DNA of 10,392 bases from Thermoplasmatota archaeon (GTDB lineage: Archaea > Thermoplasmatota > Thermoplasmata > Methanomassiliicoccales > Methanomassiliicoccaceae), in contig JAKIXL010000023.1 in assembly GCA_022709105.1 (NCBI GenBank), positions 4,845 to 15,236 on the forward strand, given 5' to 3'. The translations under genes and the position numbers were made by a program. Shown in pieces: positions 1 through 6,488 of this stretch. The notes below the pieces were generated by a model, which did no database searches, was not told the DNA's origin, and saw only the letters and a program-made list of their open reading frames with translations. The first letter of the stretch is position 1. Every line of letters starts with the position of its first letter.

Positions 1-599
1 CCCGCCAGTTCGGGATACAGGAGATCGCCCGCATCTACGCCCCGTCCTCGGGAAAGATGTACGAGCAGAAGGACGGGGGCAACTTCTACGACGACATAGT
101 GGAGAAGGTCAAGCAGTCCGCGGAGCCCGGCGTGCCGCTGGTGATCCTCGGGCCCGGCTTCGCCAAGGAGGCGCTGCTGAACCGGGGCAAGGAGCGCGAG
201 CCCGAGCTGTTCAGGGGCGCGCACATCTATCACACCGGGCAGGCGGGAATGGCCGGGGTGCACGAGCTGATGAAGGCCGGCCTTGGCACTGAGGTCGTGC
301 AGAGCTCGAGGGCGGCCCTGGAGACCAAGCTGGTTGAGGACGTGCTGACGGAGATCGCGCGGAACGGCCCGGTGGCCTATGGGCCGGAGGAGGTCCAGTG
401 GGCGGTCTCCCTGGGCGCGGTGGACACGCTGATCGTCCTGGACAGCGCGGTCCGCAAGAACCTATATGGGCCGTTGATGTCGTCGGTGGAGAACGCCCGA
501 GGCAAGGTCGTGGTGGTGAGCGAGCGCTTCGAGGCCGGGGTAAAGCTCGAGGCCCTGGGGGGCGTCGCCGCCCTGCTGAGGTTCAAGCTCCCGGAATGA
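1..599 (+). CDS. pelA: mRNA surveillance protein pelota, C-terminal part (5' end outside window)
   Basis: Pelota (Dom34) enters the A site of stalled ribosomes and, with an aEF1A-type GTPase and the ABCE1 ATPase, splits them. The reading frame is open from position 3, with first visible codons R-Q-F-G, so the gene starts upstream. The visible 198 residues match the central and C-terminal eRF1-like domains. The segment LVILGPGFAKEALL is a typical central-domain motif of pelota. HTGQAGMAGVHELMKAG follows it, and the C-terminal domain contains VDTLIVLDSAVRKN. No GGQ motif is visible, as expected for pelota rather than aRF1. The stop is TGA at 597-599. The next gene begins 295 nt downstream behind its own promoter, so the two are probably not co-transcribed. 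The family call is confident; the N-terminal Sm-like domain cannot be checked. Confidence 0.93.
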   Translation, partial: RQFGIQEIARIYAPSSGKMYEQKDGGNFYDDIVEKVKQSAEPGVPLVILGPGFAKEALLNRGKEREPELFRGAHIYHTGQAGMAGVHELMKAGLGTEVVQSSRAALETKLVEDVLTEIARNGPVAYGPEEVQWAVSLGAVDTLIVLDSAVRKNLYGPLMSSVENARGKVVVVSERFEAGVKLEALGGVAALLRFKLPE

Positions 600-660
600 G
601 CGCGCTAGGACGTCTCGCGCGCGCAGCCCCACCGCAGCGCGGCCGTGGACGAAGGCGGAC
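600..660. other. Pelota downstream spacer, GC-rich
   Basis: This GC-rich stretch follows the pelota stop. GCGCG at 600-604 can pair with CGCGC at 616-620 across an 11-nt loop. No T-run follows, so a terminator cannot be asserted. No start codon with a plausible ribosome binding site opens a gene here. Confidence 0.3.
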
Positions 661-662
661 TG

Positions 663-681
663 CGAAAAAGTTATTTATATA
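663..681 (+). promoter_or_regulatory. Archaeal BRE/TATA promoter of the acyltransferase-isomerase operon
   Basis: A purine-rich BRE-like stretch (CGAAAAAG, 663-670) is followed by TTTATATA at 674-681. This is the clearest TATA box in the window and an AT island in otherwise GC-rich DNA. Archaeal initiation usually falls about 25 nt downstream, which predicts a start near 700-706. The box lies inside the inverted repeat GTTAT-TTAT-ATAAC (670-683). AACC and GGTT arms flank the next 15 bases (681-695), a position where a repressor could block initiation. Confidence 0.7.
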
Positions 682-702
682 ACCAATATTAGGTTGTCGT
701 CC

Positions 703-894
703 GGACCCGTGCCCGACATAACGTAGGGGGAGCACCCCTGACGATTAGACAAATGAACTTGTTCCGTGGGGGACACTGGACGGCGGTCCTTGTCTTGGAG
801 AGCGACGATTCAGCTAAATAGCGGGTCGAGGCTCGCAGCGACACATCACCGCTCCAGCTCCGCGAGGGCGGGGGAAGGCAGGAAAAGTGAACGT
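703..894 (+). promoter_or_regulatory. Predicted long 5' leader of the operon
   Basis: If transcription starts about 25 nt after the TATA box, about 190 nt are transcribed before the first ATG at 895. That is long for an archaeal biosynthetic operon. Short potential stems are visible: AGGGG/CCCCT (725-729 with 735-739), GGAC/GTCC (778-781 with 786-789) and GCGGG/CTCGC (821-825 with 832-836, including one G-T pair). A 22-codon ORF beginning MNLFRGG runs from 753 to 821 but has no ribosome binding site. I recognise no known riboswitch class. The leader is inferred from the TATA position only. Confidence 0.35.
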
Positions 895-2076
895 ATGATG
901 GACAAGCAGGATGTCTTGACCAAGCTGGCAAAGAACAAGCTGCTGGTGTGCGATACCACCCTCAGGGATGGAGAGCAGGCCGCGGGCATCGTCTTCGCCA
1001 ACCTGGAGAAGGTTCGCATCGCCAAGCTGCTGGACGAGATAGGGGTCCAGCAGATCGAGGCAGGGATCCCGGCGATGGGGGGCGACGAGAAAGCCTCCAT
1101 CAAGCGCATCGCTCACTTGGGGCTCAATGCCTCCATCCTTGGATGGAACCGCGCCTCGACGGAGGATATCCAGCACAGCATCGACTGCGACGTCGACTCG
1201 GTCGCCATCTCCATGTCATCATCGGACATCCACATCGAGCATAAGCTGATGAAGTCCCGCCAATGGGTCCTGGACCGCATCGTCGAGGCGGTGGAGTACG
1301 CCAAGGCCCACGGGCTATACATCTCGGTCAACGCGGAGGACGCCTCCCGGGCTGACCCCGCCTTCATGGTCCAGTTCGCCAGGACGGCGAAGGAGGCCGG
1401 CGCTGACAGGGTACGCTACTGCGACACCCTTGGCATCATGACCCCTTCGGGCATGTACAACGCCATCAAGCGCCTGATCGACGAGGTCCGCATCCCTATA
1501 GAGATGCATACCCACAACGACTTCGGGATGGCCACGGCGAACGCGATCGCCGGGGTGCAGGCCGGAGCGACCTTCCTGAGCACCACGGTCATGGGCATCG
1601 GGGAGCGCACCGGCAACTCGCCGCTGGAAGAGGTGGTCATGGCCTCCAAGCACCTGCTGAAGATCGATACCGGCATCGAAACCAAGAGGCTGCGCGAGAT
1701 CGCCGAGTACGTGGCCAGGGCGAGCAGCCGGGAGATACCGGCGTGGAAGCCGATCGTGGGCCAGAACTGCTTCGCCCATGAGGCCGGAATCCACACCGAC
1801 GGAGTGATCAAGTTCCTCTCCAACTACGAGCCGTACTCCCCGGAGGAGGTCGGCATGTCCCGCAAGATAATCATCGGGAAGCACTCCGGGCGCAGCACCA
1901 TAAAGCAGGCACTGGGGGCCAGGGGCATCGATCTGGACGACGCCTCGGCGGCGGCGGTCCTGGAGATCGTCAGGGCCACCTCGGTCTCGCTCAAGCGCTC
2001 GCTCTCGGAGAACGAGCTGCTGTACATATATCAAGATTACCAGGAGGGGACGGGCCCCGCCCGGTCAACAAGGTGA
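895..2076 (+). CDS. Homocitrate synthase-family acyltransferase (NifV/AksA-like; citrate or homocitrate synthase activity possible)
   Basis: This DRE-TIM metallolyase-family enzyme condenses acetyl-CoA with a 2-oxoacid to give a homocitrate- or citrate-type product. The catalytic signature DTTLRDGEQ lies at residues 20-28. The metal-binding HTHND lies at 205-209 within EMHTHNDFGMATAN, and VMGIGERTGNSPLEEVVMA follows. The GIPAMG stretch and overall pattern resemble NifV and AksA homocitrate synthases more than LeuA. The 393-residue length leaves no room for the LeuA C-terminal leucine-sensing domain. ATG 895 is preferred because AGGA (880-883) precedes it; ATG 898 is an alternative. An in-frame GTG at 766 has no ribosome binding site and would add non-family sequence. 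The stop overlaps the AGGTGA that serves the next gene. The exact 2-oxoacid (2-oxoglutarate, longer homologues, or oxaloacetate) cannot be read from sequence. Confidence 0.9.
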   Translation: MMDKQDVLTKLAKNKLLVCDTTLRDGEQAAGIVFANLEKVRIAKLLDEIGVQQIEAGIPAMGGDEKASIKRIAHLGLNASILGWNRASTEDIQHSIDCDVDSVAISMSSSDIHIEHKLMKSRQWVLDRIVEAVEYAKAHGLYISVNAEDASRADPAFMVQFARTAKEAGADRVRYCDTLGIMTPSGMYNAIKRLIDEVRIPIEMHTHNDFGMATANAIAGVQAGATFLSTTVMGIGERTGNSPLEEVVMASKHLLKIDTGIETKRLREIAEYVARASSREIPAWKPIVGQNCFAHEAGIHTDGVIKFLSNYEPYSPEEVGMSRKIIIGKHSGRSTIKQALGARGIDLDDASAAAVLEIVRATSVSLKRSLSENELLYIYQDYQEGTGPARSTR

Positions 2077-2082
2077 ACTAGA

Positions 2083-3336
2083 ATGGGAACAATCTCTGAA
2101 AAGATACTATCAGCACATGCTGGGAAAGAGGTCCATGCCGGGGACATCTGCGTGGTCCCGGTGGACTTCATGATGTCCCAGGATGGGACCACCGGCCTGA
2201 CCATCAAGGCGTTCAAGCAGATGGAGGCGCAGCGCATCGCCAACCCCAAGAAGTACGCCATCGTTATCGACCACAACTCGCCGTCGCCCATGGAGTCGGT
2301 GTCCAATATCCACAAGGAGATGAGGGAGTTCGCCGATTCGCAGGGCTCGCTGATCTACGACGTCGGCGAGGGCGTATGCCATCAGCTGCTCCCCGAGCAC
2401 GGACACGTGCTGCCGGGGAACGTGGTGATCGGCGGGGACTCTCACACCTGCACCTACGGCGCGCTCAACGTGTTCGCCACCGGTGTCGGTTCCACGGACC
2501 TCGCCGCCGCCCTGGTCACCGGCAAGATATGGTTCCGGGTGCCCAGCACCATCAAGTTCGTGTACGACGGCACCCTGCCGTCCGGCACCTACTCGAAGGA
2601 CGTCATACTGCATATGTGCAGGACGCTTACCGCGAGCGGCGCGACGTACAAGGCCCTGGAGATCTACGGAACGGTCATCGACGCGATGTCCGTGGACGCC
2701 AGGATGACCATCTCCAACATGGTGGTCGAGGTCGGCGCCAAGGTCGGGCTGATGGCCTGCGACGGCCGGGTGCGCGACTACGTGAGGCAGAGGACCAACG
2801 CCCCGTTCAAGGGCGTGGAGGCCTCCGGCTCCGCCATCTATGACCGCGTCATCAGGGAGGACCTCACCGACCTCGCGCCCCAGATCGCGAAGCCCCACCA
2901 GGTGGACAACGTCGTGGACGTGGACGAGGTCGCCGGCATCGAGCTGGACCAAGTGTTCATCGGCACCTGCACCAACGGGCGCCTGGAGGACCTTAAGGTC
3001 GCGTCCGAGATCCTAGCCGGCAAAAGCATCGCCCGCAATCTGCGTCTCATCGTCGCTCCCGCCTCCAGGAACGTTCTCCTGGACGCGATGAAGGAGGGCT
3101 ACATCGACAAGCTCGTTCGCGCGGGAGCGACGGTCATCGCGCCGTCCTGCGGGCCGTGCGTGGGCACCTGCAACGGGGTGCCGTCCAACGACGAGACGGT
3201 GCTGTCGACCGCCAACCGCAACTTCAAGGGCCGCATGGGCAACACCAGGGCCGAGATCTACCTGAGCAGCCCGGCCACCGCGGCGTACTCGGCCATGCTC
3301 GGACACATCGCCGACGTCAGGGAGGTGCAGAAATGA
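2083..3336 (+). CDS. Homoaconitase/isopropylmalate isomerase large subunit (AksD/LeuC-type)
   Basis: This is the catalytic [4Fe-4S] subunit of a two-part aconitase-superfamily hydro-lyase, which isomerises citrate-type 2-hydroxyacids through a dehydrated intermediate. It has 417 residues, the normal length for the archaeal stand-alone large subunit. The three cluster cysteines are C296 in GTCTNGR and C356 and C359 in PSCGPC. The GDSHTCTYGA signature is at 118-127 and the conserved NRNFKGRMGN at 378-387. The ribosome binding site AGGTGA (2071-2076) overlaps the upstream stop, 6 nt before ATG 2083. The gene ends in an ATGA overlap with the small subunit, which favours coupled synthesis of both subunits. 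The family does not separate homoaconitate, isopropylmalate, citramalate-type and citrate substrates from this subunit alone. Confidence 0.93.
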   Translation: MGTISEKILSAHAGKEVHAGDICVVPVDFMMSQDGTTGLTIKAFKQMEAQRIANPKKYAIVIDHNSPSPMESVSNIHKEMREFADSQGSLIYDVGEGVCHQLLPEHGHVLPGNVVIGGDSHTCTYGALNVFATGVGSTDLAAALVTGKIWFRVPSTIKFVYDGTLPSGTYSKDVILHMCRTLTASGATYKALEIYGTVIDAMSVDARMTISNMVVEVGAKVGLMACDGRVRDYVRQRTNAPFKGVEASGSAIYDRVIREDLTDLAPQIAKPHQVDNVVDVDEVAGIELDQVFIGTCTNGRLEDLKVASEILAGKSIARNLRLIVAPASRNVLLDAMKEGYIDKLVRAGATVIAPSCGPCVGTCNGVPSNDETVLSTANRNFKGRMGNTRAEIYLSSPATAAYSAMLGHIADVREVQK

Positions 3337-3842
3337 GCGCAATGAAGGGCAAGGCCCACACCTTCGGGGACAACCTGAATACCGATTACGTCATATCCGG
3401 CAAGTACAAGTTCAAGACCCTGGACATGAACGAGCTGGCCAAGCACGTGATGGAGGACATCCGGCCAGGGTTCTACGACGAGATCAAGAAGGGCGACTTC
3501 GTGGTGGCGGGGGAGAACCTCGGCGCCGGGTCATCGCGCGAGCAGGCCCCCCTGGTCCTCAAGGCCGCGGGCATCGGGGCGGTGGTGGCGAGATCGTTCG
3601 CCCGCATCTTCTACCGCAACTGCATCAATGTCGGCCTCCCGGTCGTGGAGGTCGATACTTCAGGCATCGAGGAGGGGGACGAACTCCAAGTGGACATCGC
3701 CGCCGGAGTGGTTAAGAACATCACCAAGGGCGTGACGCTGGAGGCCAGACCGCTGCCGCCGGTGATGATGAAGATCCTCTCCGATGGCGGCCTCGCCGAG
3801 CACCTGAAGAAGCACGGCGGGTTCGCCCTGGAAGAAGAGTGA
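3333..3842 (+). CDS. Homoaconitase/isopropylmalate isomerase small subunit (AksE/LeuD-type)
   Basis: This swivelling-domain partner completes the active site of the preceding large subunit. It has 169 residues. The catalytic-region motif GAGSSREQAP is at 64-73, followed by ARSFARIFYRNCINVGLPVVE, both typical of the archaeal and anaerobe-type small subunit. The substrate-selecting loop after GK reads YKFKT (25-29). As I recall, characterised methanogen homoaconitases have YLRT and isopropylmalate isomerases YLV-type loops there, so this loop is non-canonical. ATG 3333 overlaps the large-subunit stop, and GGAGGTG (3321-3327) sits 5 nt upstream. The later ATG at 3342 is less well placed. It is the last gene of the operon, followed within 30 nt by a T-rich terminator. 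Confidence 0.92.
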   Translation: MSAMKGKAHTFGDNLNTDYVISGKYKFKTLDMNELAKHVMEDIRPGFYDEIKKGDFVVAGENLGAGSSREQAPLVLKAAGIGAVVARSFARIFYRNCINVGLPVVEVDTSGIEEGDELQVDIAAGVVKNITKGVTLEARPLPPVMMKILSDGGLAEHLKKHGGFALEEE

Positions 3843-3850
3843 GCAAACGC

Positions 3851-3869
3851 CTTCCCTTCTTCTTTTATT
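3851..3869 (+). terminator. T-rich transcription terminator after the isomerase operon
   Basis: A pyrimidine tract with CTTCTTTTATT follows the small-subunit stop by 8 nt. Archaeal RNA polymerase commonly terminates at such oligo-T stretches without a hairpin. The tract fills the 39-nt gap between two convergent genes. It is T-rich only on the plus strand, so it should serve the operon and not the opposing gene. Confidence 0.55.
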
Positions 3870-3881
3870 CGCCGACCCGGA

Positions 3882-4832
3882 TCACGCGGCCCACCGGCCG
3901 TCCACGCGGATGTTGCCGAGGGTCTGGTTCACCTGCACGCGGAAGCTCGAACCCCCCGGGTAGTTATCGGACAGGAAGTTCTCCGGGGTGCCGCTGAACC
4001 CTCCCAGGTCCGTGACCTCCGGCGTCCCGAGGTTCCAGCCGCAGGTTATCCGGGCCGACGCCTGGCCGGCGAGGTCGAAGCCGAGGCGGACCTCGCCCAC
4101 GGCATCAACCACCCTCATCCTCACGCTGCCGCCCATGGGCGAGGACTGCGAGAACATGGCAGTGATCGGTCCCGACGATTCCAGCAGGGCAATGTTCCTT
4201 GCCCCCAGGACCGTGACGTTGTCCCAGCTGAGGTTCGAGCCTCCGGTGGCGGTCTGGATGCGCACATCGCCGGCGAGCACCGTGCCGTTGGCGAACGACA
4301 CCGCCGCTCCCTTGGCCGTGGAGTTGAGCTCTAGACCCTCGATCACCACGCCCGCGGCGGTGGCCAGCGATATGCCGCCGGTGCGGACGCTGAGGTTAAG
4401 GCCGGTCCTCAGGCCCTCGTCGATCGTGATCGTGTAGTTGACCTTGCGTATCGAGTAGTGAGGCCAGGGGGCGTAGGTGTTCAGGGTCACGTTCACGGCC
4501 TGGACGCTGCCCATGGCGTCGGCGGCGGAGCTCGAGGTGACGTTGACCTTCAGCGGCGACCCGTCCCCAAAGACGTTGGCCTTGCCCTCCACCATGGACC
4601 TGACCATGACCGCCTCGTTGCCCAGAGGCCGGAAGATGACCTCCAGTTCACCCACCGTCGCTTCGACCCTGAGGTCAAGACGCCCGGAGCCGTCGGGCCC
4701 GACGGACATAACGTCATCGATCGCCACCGTCCGCAGGTCGATGAAGATGAGGGGCAGCGAGATGCCCGCCACGATGAGAACGATGATGACGGCCAAGACC
4801 TTAGCGGATAGCGTCAGCTTCCCGAGGCGCAT
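3882..4832 (-). CDS. Membrane-anchored exported protein, sequon-rich, unknown function
   Basis: The 316-residue product has one N-terminal hydrophobic segment (about residues 9-31, after MRLGKLTLSAK) and a long polar extracytoplasmic part. It reads as an uncleaved signal anchor or signal peptide. The outer part is rich in G, S, T, V and N, with alternating patterns such as VEIGLELNST and VRIQTATGG-type strands. This suggests a beta-rich repetitive fold like a solenoid or DUF4097-like adhesin, but I do not recognise a specific family. Nine N-x-S/T sequons (NVT, NVT, NYT, NLS, NST, NGT, NLS, NVT, NQT) suggest archaeal N-glycosylation at the surface. Only one cysteine is obvious. ATG 4832 is preceded by GGAG (complement of 4843-4846) and a TATA-like box, so it can be transcribed separately from the SdpI-like gene 61 nt upstream. 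Confidence 0.75.
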   Translation of the reverse strand: MRLGKLTLSAKVLAVIIVLIVAGISLPLIFIDLRTVAIDDVMSVGPDGSGRLDLRVEATVGELEVIFRPLGNEAVMVRSMVEGKANVFGDGSPLKVNVTSSSAADAMGSVQAVNVTLNTYAPWPHYSIRKVNYTITIDEGLRTGLNLSVRTGGISLATAAGVVIEGLELNSTAKGAAVSFANGTVLAGDVRIQTATGGSNLSWDNVTVLGARNIALLESSGPITAMFSQSSPMGGSVRMRVVDAVGEVRLGFDLAGQASARITCGWNLGTPEVTDLGGFSGTPENFLSDNYPGGSSFRVQVNQTLGNIRVDGRWAA

Positions 4833-4869
4833 CTATGCCCAGCTCCGCCCCGGTCATCGCCCCAGGGCC

Positions 4870-4877
4870 TAGATAAA
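4870..4877 (-). promoter_or_regulatory. TATA-like box for the exported-protein gene
   Basis: On the minus strand this reads TTTATCTA, about 40 nt before ATG 4832. A start about 26 nt downstream would fall near 4848, just upstream of the GGAG ribosome binding site at 4843-4846. It lies in the 61-nt gap after the SdpI-like gene, so read-through from that gene is also possible. Confidence 0.4.
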
Positions 4878-4893
4878 GGTGACCACGATGGCC

Positions 4894-5232
4894 TCATGCC
4901 CTCCGGGCGTAGAGGACCGAGAGCGCCGCGGGAACGAGCACCAGGAGAGGGGCGAGGAGGAACAGGAACAGCAGCTCCATGCGCTCTCCCATGTCGATGA
5001 ACATCCCGACCGCGCCGATGGCCGCGATGATCGCGCCCCATATCATCAGCTGACGTCCGCCGTAGCGGTTGATAATATACCATTTCTCCTCGGACTCGAA
5101 GGACTGGCGGACCCTGACCCCGTACCAGTGGTTCATGCCCACCTTTCCTTGGGCCAGGGGCAGGGCCACGGCGAATACCAATGCGCCCATCAGCACGTTG
5201 AACAGGCCGGCGGCCAGCCCGGTGACGTCCAT
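4894..5232 (-). CDS. SdpI-family small membrane protein
   Basis: The 112-residue protein has three hydrophobic segments, at about residues 4-25, 67-86 and 88-108. Between the first two lies GMNHWYGVRVRQSFESEEKWYIINRYGGR in two pieces: an N-x-WYG-x-R motif, then S-x-E-x-WY-x-x-NR-x-GG. This matches the conserved core of the SdpI domain. In Bacillus, SdpI confers immunity to the SdpC killing factor. Archaeal and many bacterial homologues have no established role, so no immunity function is claimed. ATG 5232 is chosen because the domain begins there. A longer frame up to 5331 only runs inside the dehydrogenase gene. The start lies 4 nt after the dehydrogenase stop, so the two are probably one transcript with coupled translation. 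No SdpC-like partner is visible. Confidence 0.82.
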   Translation of the reverse strand: MDVTGLAAGLFNVLMGALVFAVALPLAQGKVGMNHWYGVRVRQSFESEEKWYIINRYGGRQLMIWGAIIAAIGAVGMFIDMGERMELLFLFLLAPLLVLVPAALSVLYARRA

Positions 5233-5236
5233 GGCC

Positions 5237-6442
5237 TCAGGCCGGCCTCTGGTAGCCCTGCCATTTCCTCTCCAGCCCGGGGTCGTTGACGGTGTCGAGG
5301 ACGTACTGAGCGAACTCCTGTCCGGTGGCACCGTTGGACCGTCCGGTCATGACCTTGGCCTTCTCGTACTGGGTGCAGACCTCCAGGGCCATCTCCAGCC
5401 TGCGGGCCTTATCCGTGAAGCCGATGTGGTTTAGCAGCATGGCCGCGGCCTTGATCATAGAGGACGGGTCTGCGTATTGAGCGCGTCCCTCGTCCACCAT
5501 CCTCGGCGCGGAGCCGTGGATGGCCTCGAACATCGCGTACCTCTTCCCTATGTTGGCGCTGCCCGCCGTTCCGACGCCGCCCTGGATCTGGGCAGCCTCG
5601 TCGGTGAGGATATCGCCGTACAGGTTCGGCAGCACGATCACCCTGAACTCCTTGCGGCGGTAGGGATCGATGAGCTTGGCGGTCATGATGTCGATGAACC
5701 AGTCGTCCCACTTCACCTGAGGGTAGTCCTTTGCCACCTGCTCGGCCACCGACAGGAACTTGCCGTCGGTGGTCTTGACCACGTTGGCCTTGGTGACCAC
5801 GCTCACCTTGTTGATGCCGTTCTTCGCGGCGTAGTCAAAGCCCAGCCTCAGTATCCTCTCGCTGCCCTGGGTGGTGGCGACGCAGAAGTCGATGCCCAGG
5901 TCATCGGTGACGTTTACTCCCTTGCTGCCGAGGACATAGCTGCCCTCGGTGTTCTCCCTGAAGAACATCCAGTCCACTCCGATCTCGGGCACCTTGACCG
6001 GCCGTACGTTGGCGAAGAGGTCCAGCTCCCGCCTCATGGCCACATTGGCGCTCTCGATGTTGGGCCAGGGGTCCCCCTTCTTCGGAGTGGTGGTCGGCCC
6101 CTTGAGGATGACATGGCAGTCCTTGATCTCCTTGAGCACGTCGTCGGGAATGGCCTTCATGACCTTGACGCGGTTCTCGATGGTGAGGCCCTCGATGGTC
6201 CGGATCTCGACCTTGCCGCTCTTGATCTCGTCCTCGAGCATGGCCTCCAGGACGGTGCGGGAGGACTCGGAGATGTACGGGCCGATGCCGTCGCCGCCGC
6301 ACACGCCGATCTTGATGACCTTCAACCGACCGTAATCGATCCAATCCTGGGCCGACCTCATCTCTTCGACCCTCCTGAGCTGCTCCTCCAAGATCCTGCC
6401 GAAGTGCTCCTTGGCCCTCTCGATAGCCTTCACATCAACCAT
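5237..6442 (-). CDS. Isocitrate/isopropylmalate-family dehydrogenase (isocitrate-type substrate signature)
   Basis: This beta-decarboxylating dehydrogenase oxidises a 2-hydroxyacid such as isocitrate, homoisocitrate or isopropylmalate to a 2-oxoacid plus CO2. It has 401 residues from ATG 6442; an upstream in-frame TTG at 6448 is less likely. A charged helical extension of about 43 residues precedes the core motif IGVCGGDGIGP. Substrate residues align with E. coli isocitrate dehydrogenase: S131, N133, R137, R147, R162 (FRENTEG), Y169 and K218. The metal aspartates D277 and D281 lie in NLYGDILTDEAA. Ser and Asn at 131/133 favour isocitrate over homoisocitrate or isopropylmalate. HGSAPRM (309-315) lacks the aspartate typical of NAD-specific enzymes after AP, which hints at NADP use. 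The likely role is to complete the pathway begun by the convergent operon, making 2-oxoglutarate; a coenzyme B (AksF) role remains possible. Confidence 0.85.
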   Translation of the reverse strand: MVDVKAIERAKEHFGRILEEQLRRVEEMRSAQDWIDYGRLKVIKIGVCGGDGIGPYISESSRTVLEAMLEDEIKSGKVEIRTIEGLTIENRVKVMKAIPDDVLKEIKDCHVILKGPTTTPKKGDPWPNIESANVAMRRELDLFANVRPVKVPEIGVDWMFFRENTEGSYVLGSKGVNVTDDLGIDFCVATTQGSERILRLGFDYAAKNGINKVSVVTKANVVKTTDGKFLSVAEQVAKDYPQVKWDDWFIDIMTAKLIDPYRRKEFRVIVLPNLYGDILTDEAAQIQGGVGTAGSANIGKRYAMFEAIHGSAPRMVDEGRAQYADPSSMIKAAAMLLNHIGFTDKARRLEMALEVCTQYEKAKVMTGRSNGATGQEFAQYVLDTVNDPGLERKWQGYQRPA

Positions 6443-6470
6443 GAACAATCGCCGTCGTTATCAAGGAACA

Positions 6471-6477
6471 GATATTT
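6471..6477 (-). promoter_or_regulatory. TATA-like box of the dehydrogenase gene
   Basis: The minus strand reads AAATATC within CTCAAATATC, in a local AT-rich patch. A start about 26 nt downstream would fall near 6448, only about 6 nt before ATG 6442. No ribosome binding site precedes the ATG, which agrees with a leaderless or nearly leaderless transcript. Confidence 0.5.
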
Positions 6478-6488
6478 GAGCGATTCCC

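Noticed and set aside
753..821. Short ORF beginning MNLFRGG as an attenuator leader peptide
   Set aside because: It has no ribosome binding site, only three leucine codons, and no run of any pathway amino acid. It is kept only as a note in the leader entry.
766..894. Upstream in-frame extension of the synthase gene starting at GTG 766
   Set aside because: The frame is open, but there is no ribosome binding site. The added 43 residues are basic low-complexity sequence unlike the enzyme family, and ATG 895 sits where NifV/AksA proteins begin.
2110..2952. 280-codon minus-strand ORF opposite the isomerase large subunit
   Set aside because: An antisense frame of a clear AksD/LeuC gene, histidine- and valine-rich as expected from GC-rich antisense codons.
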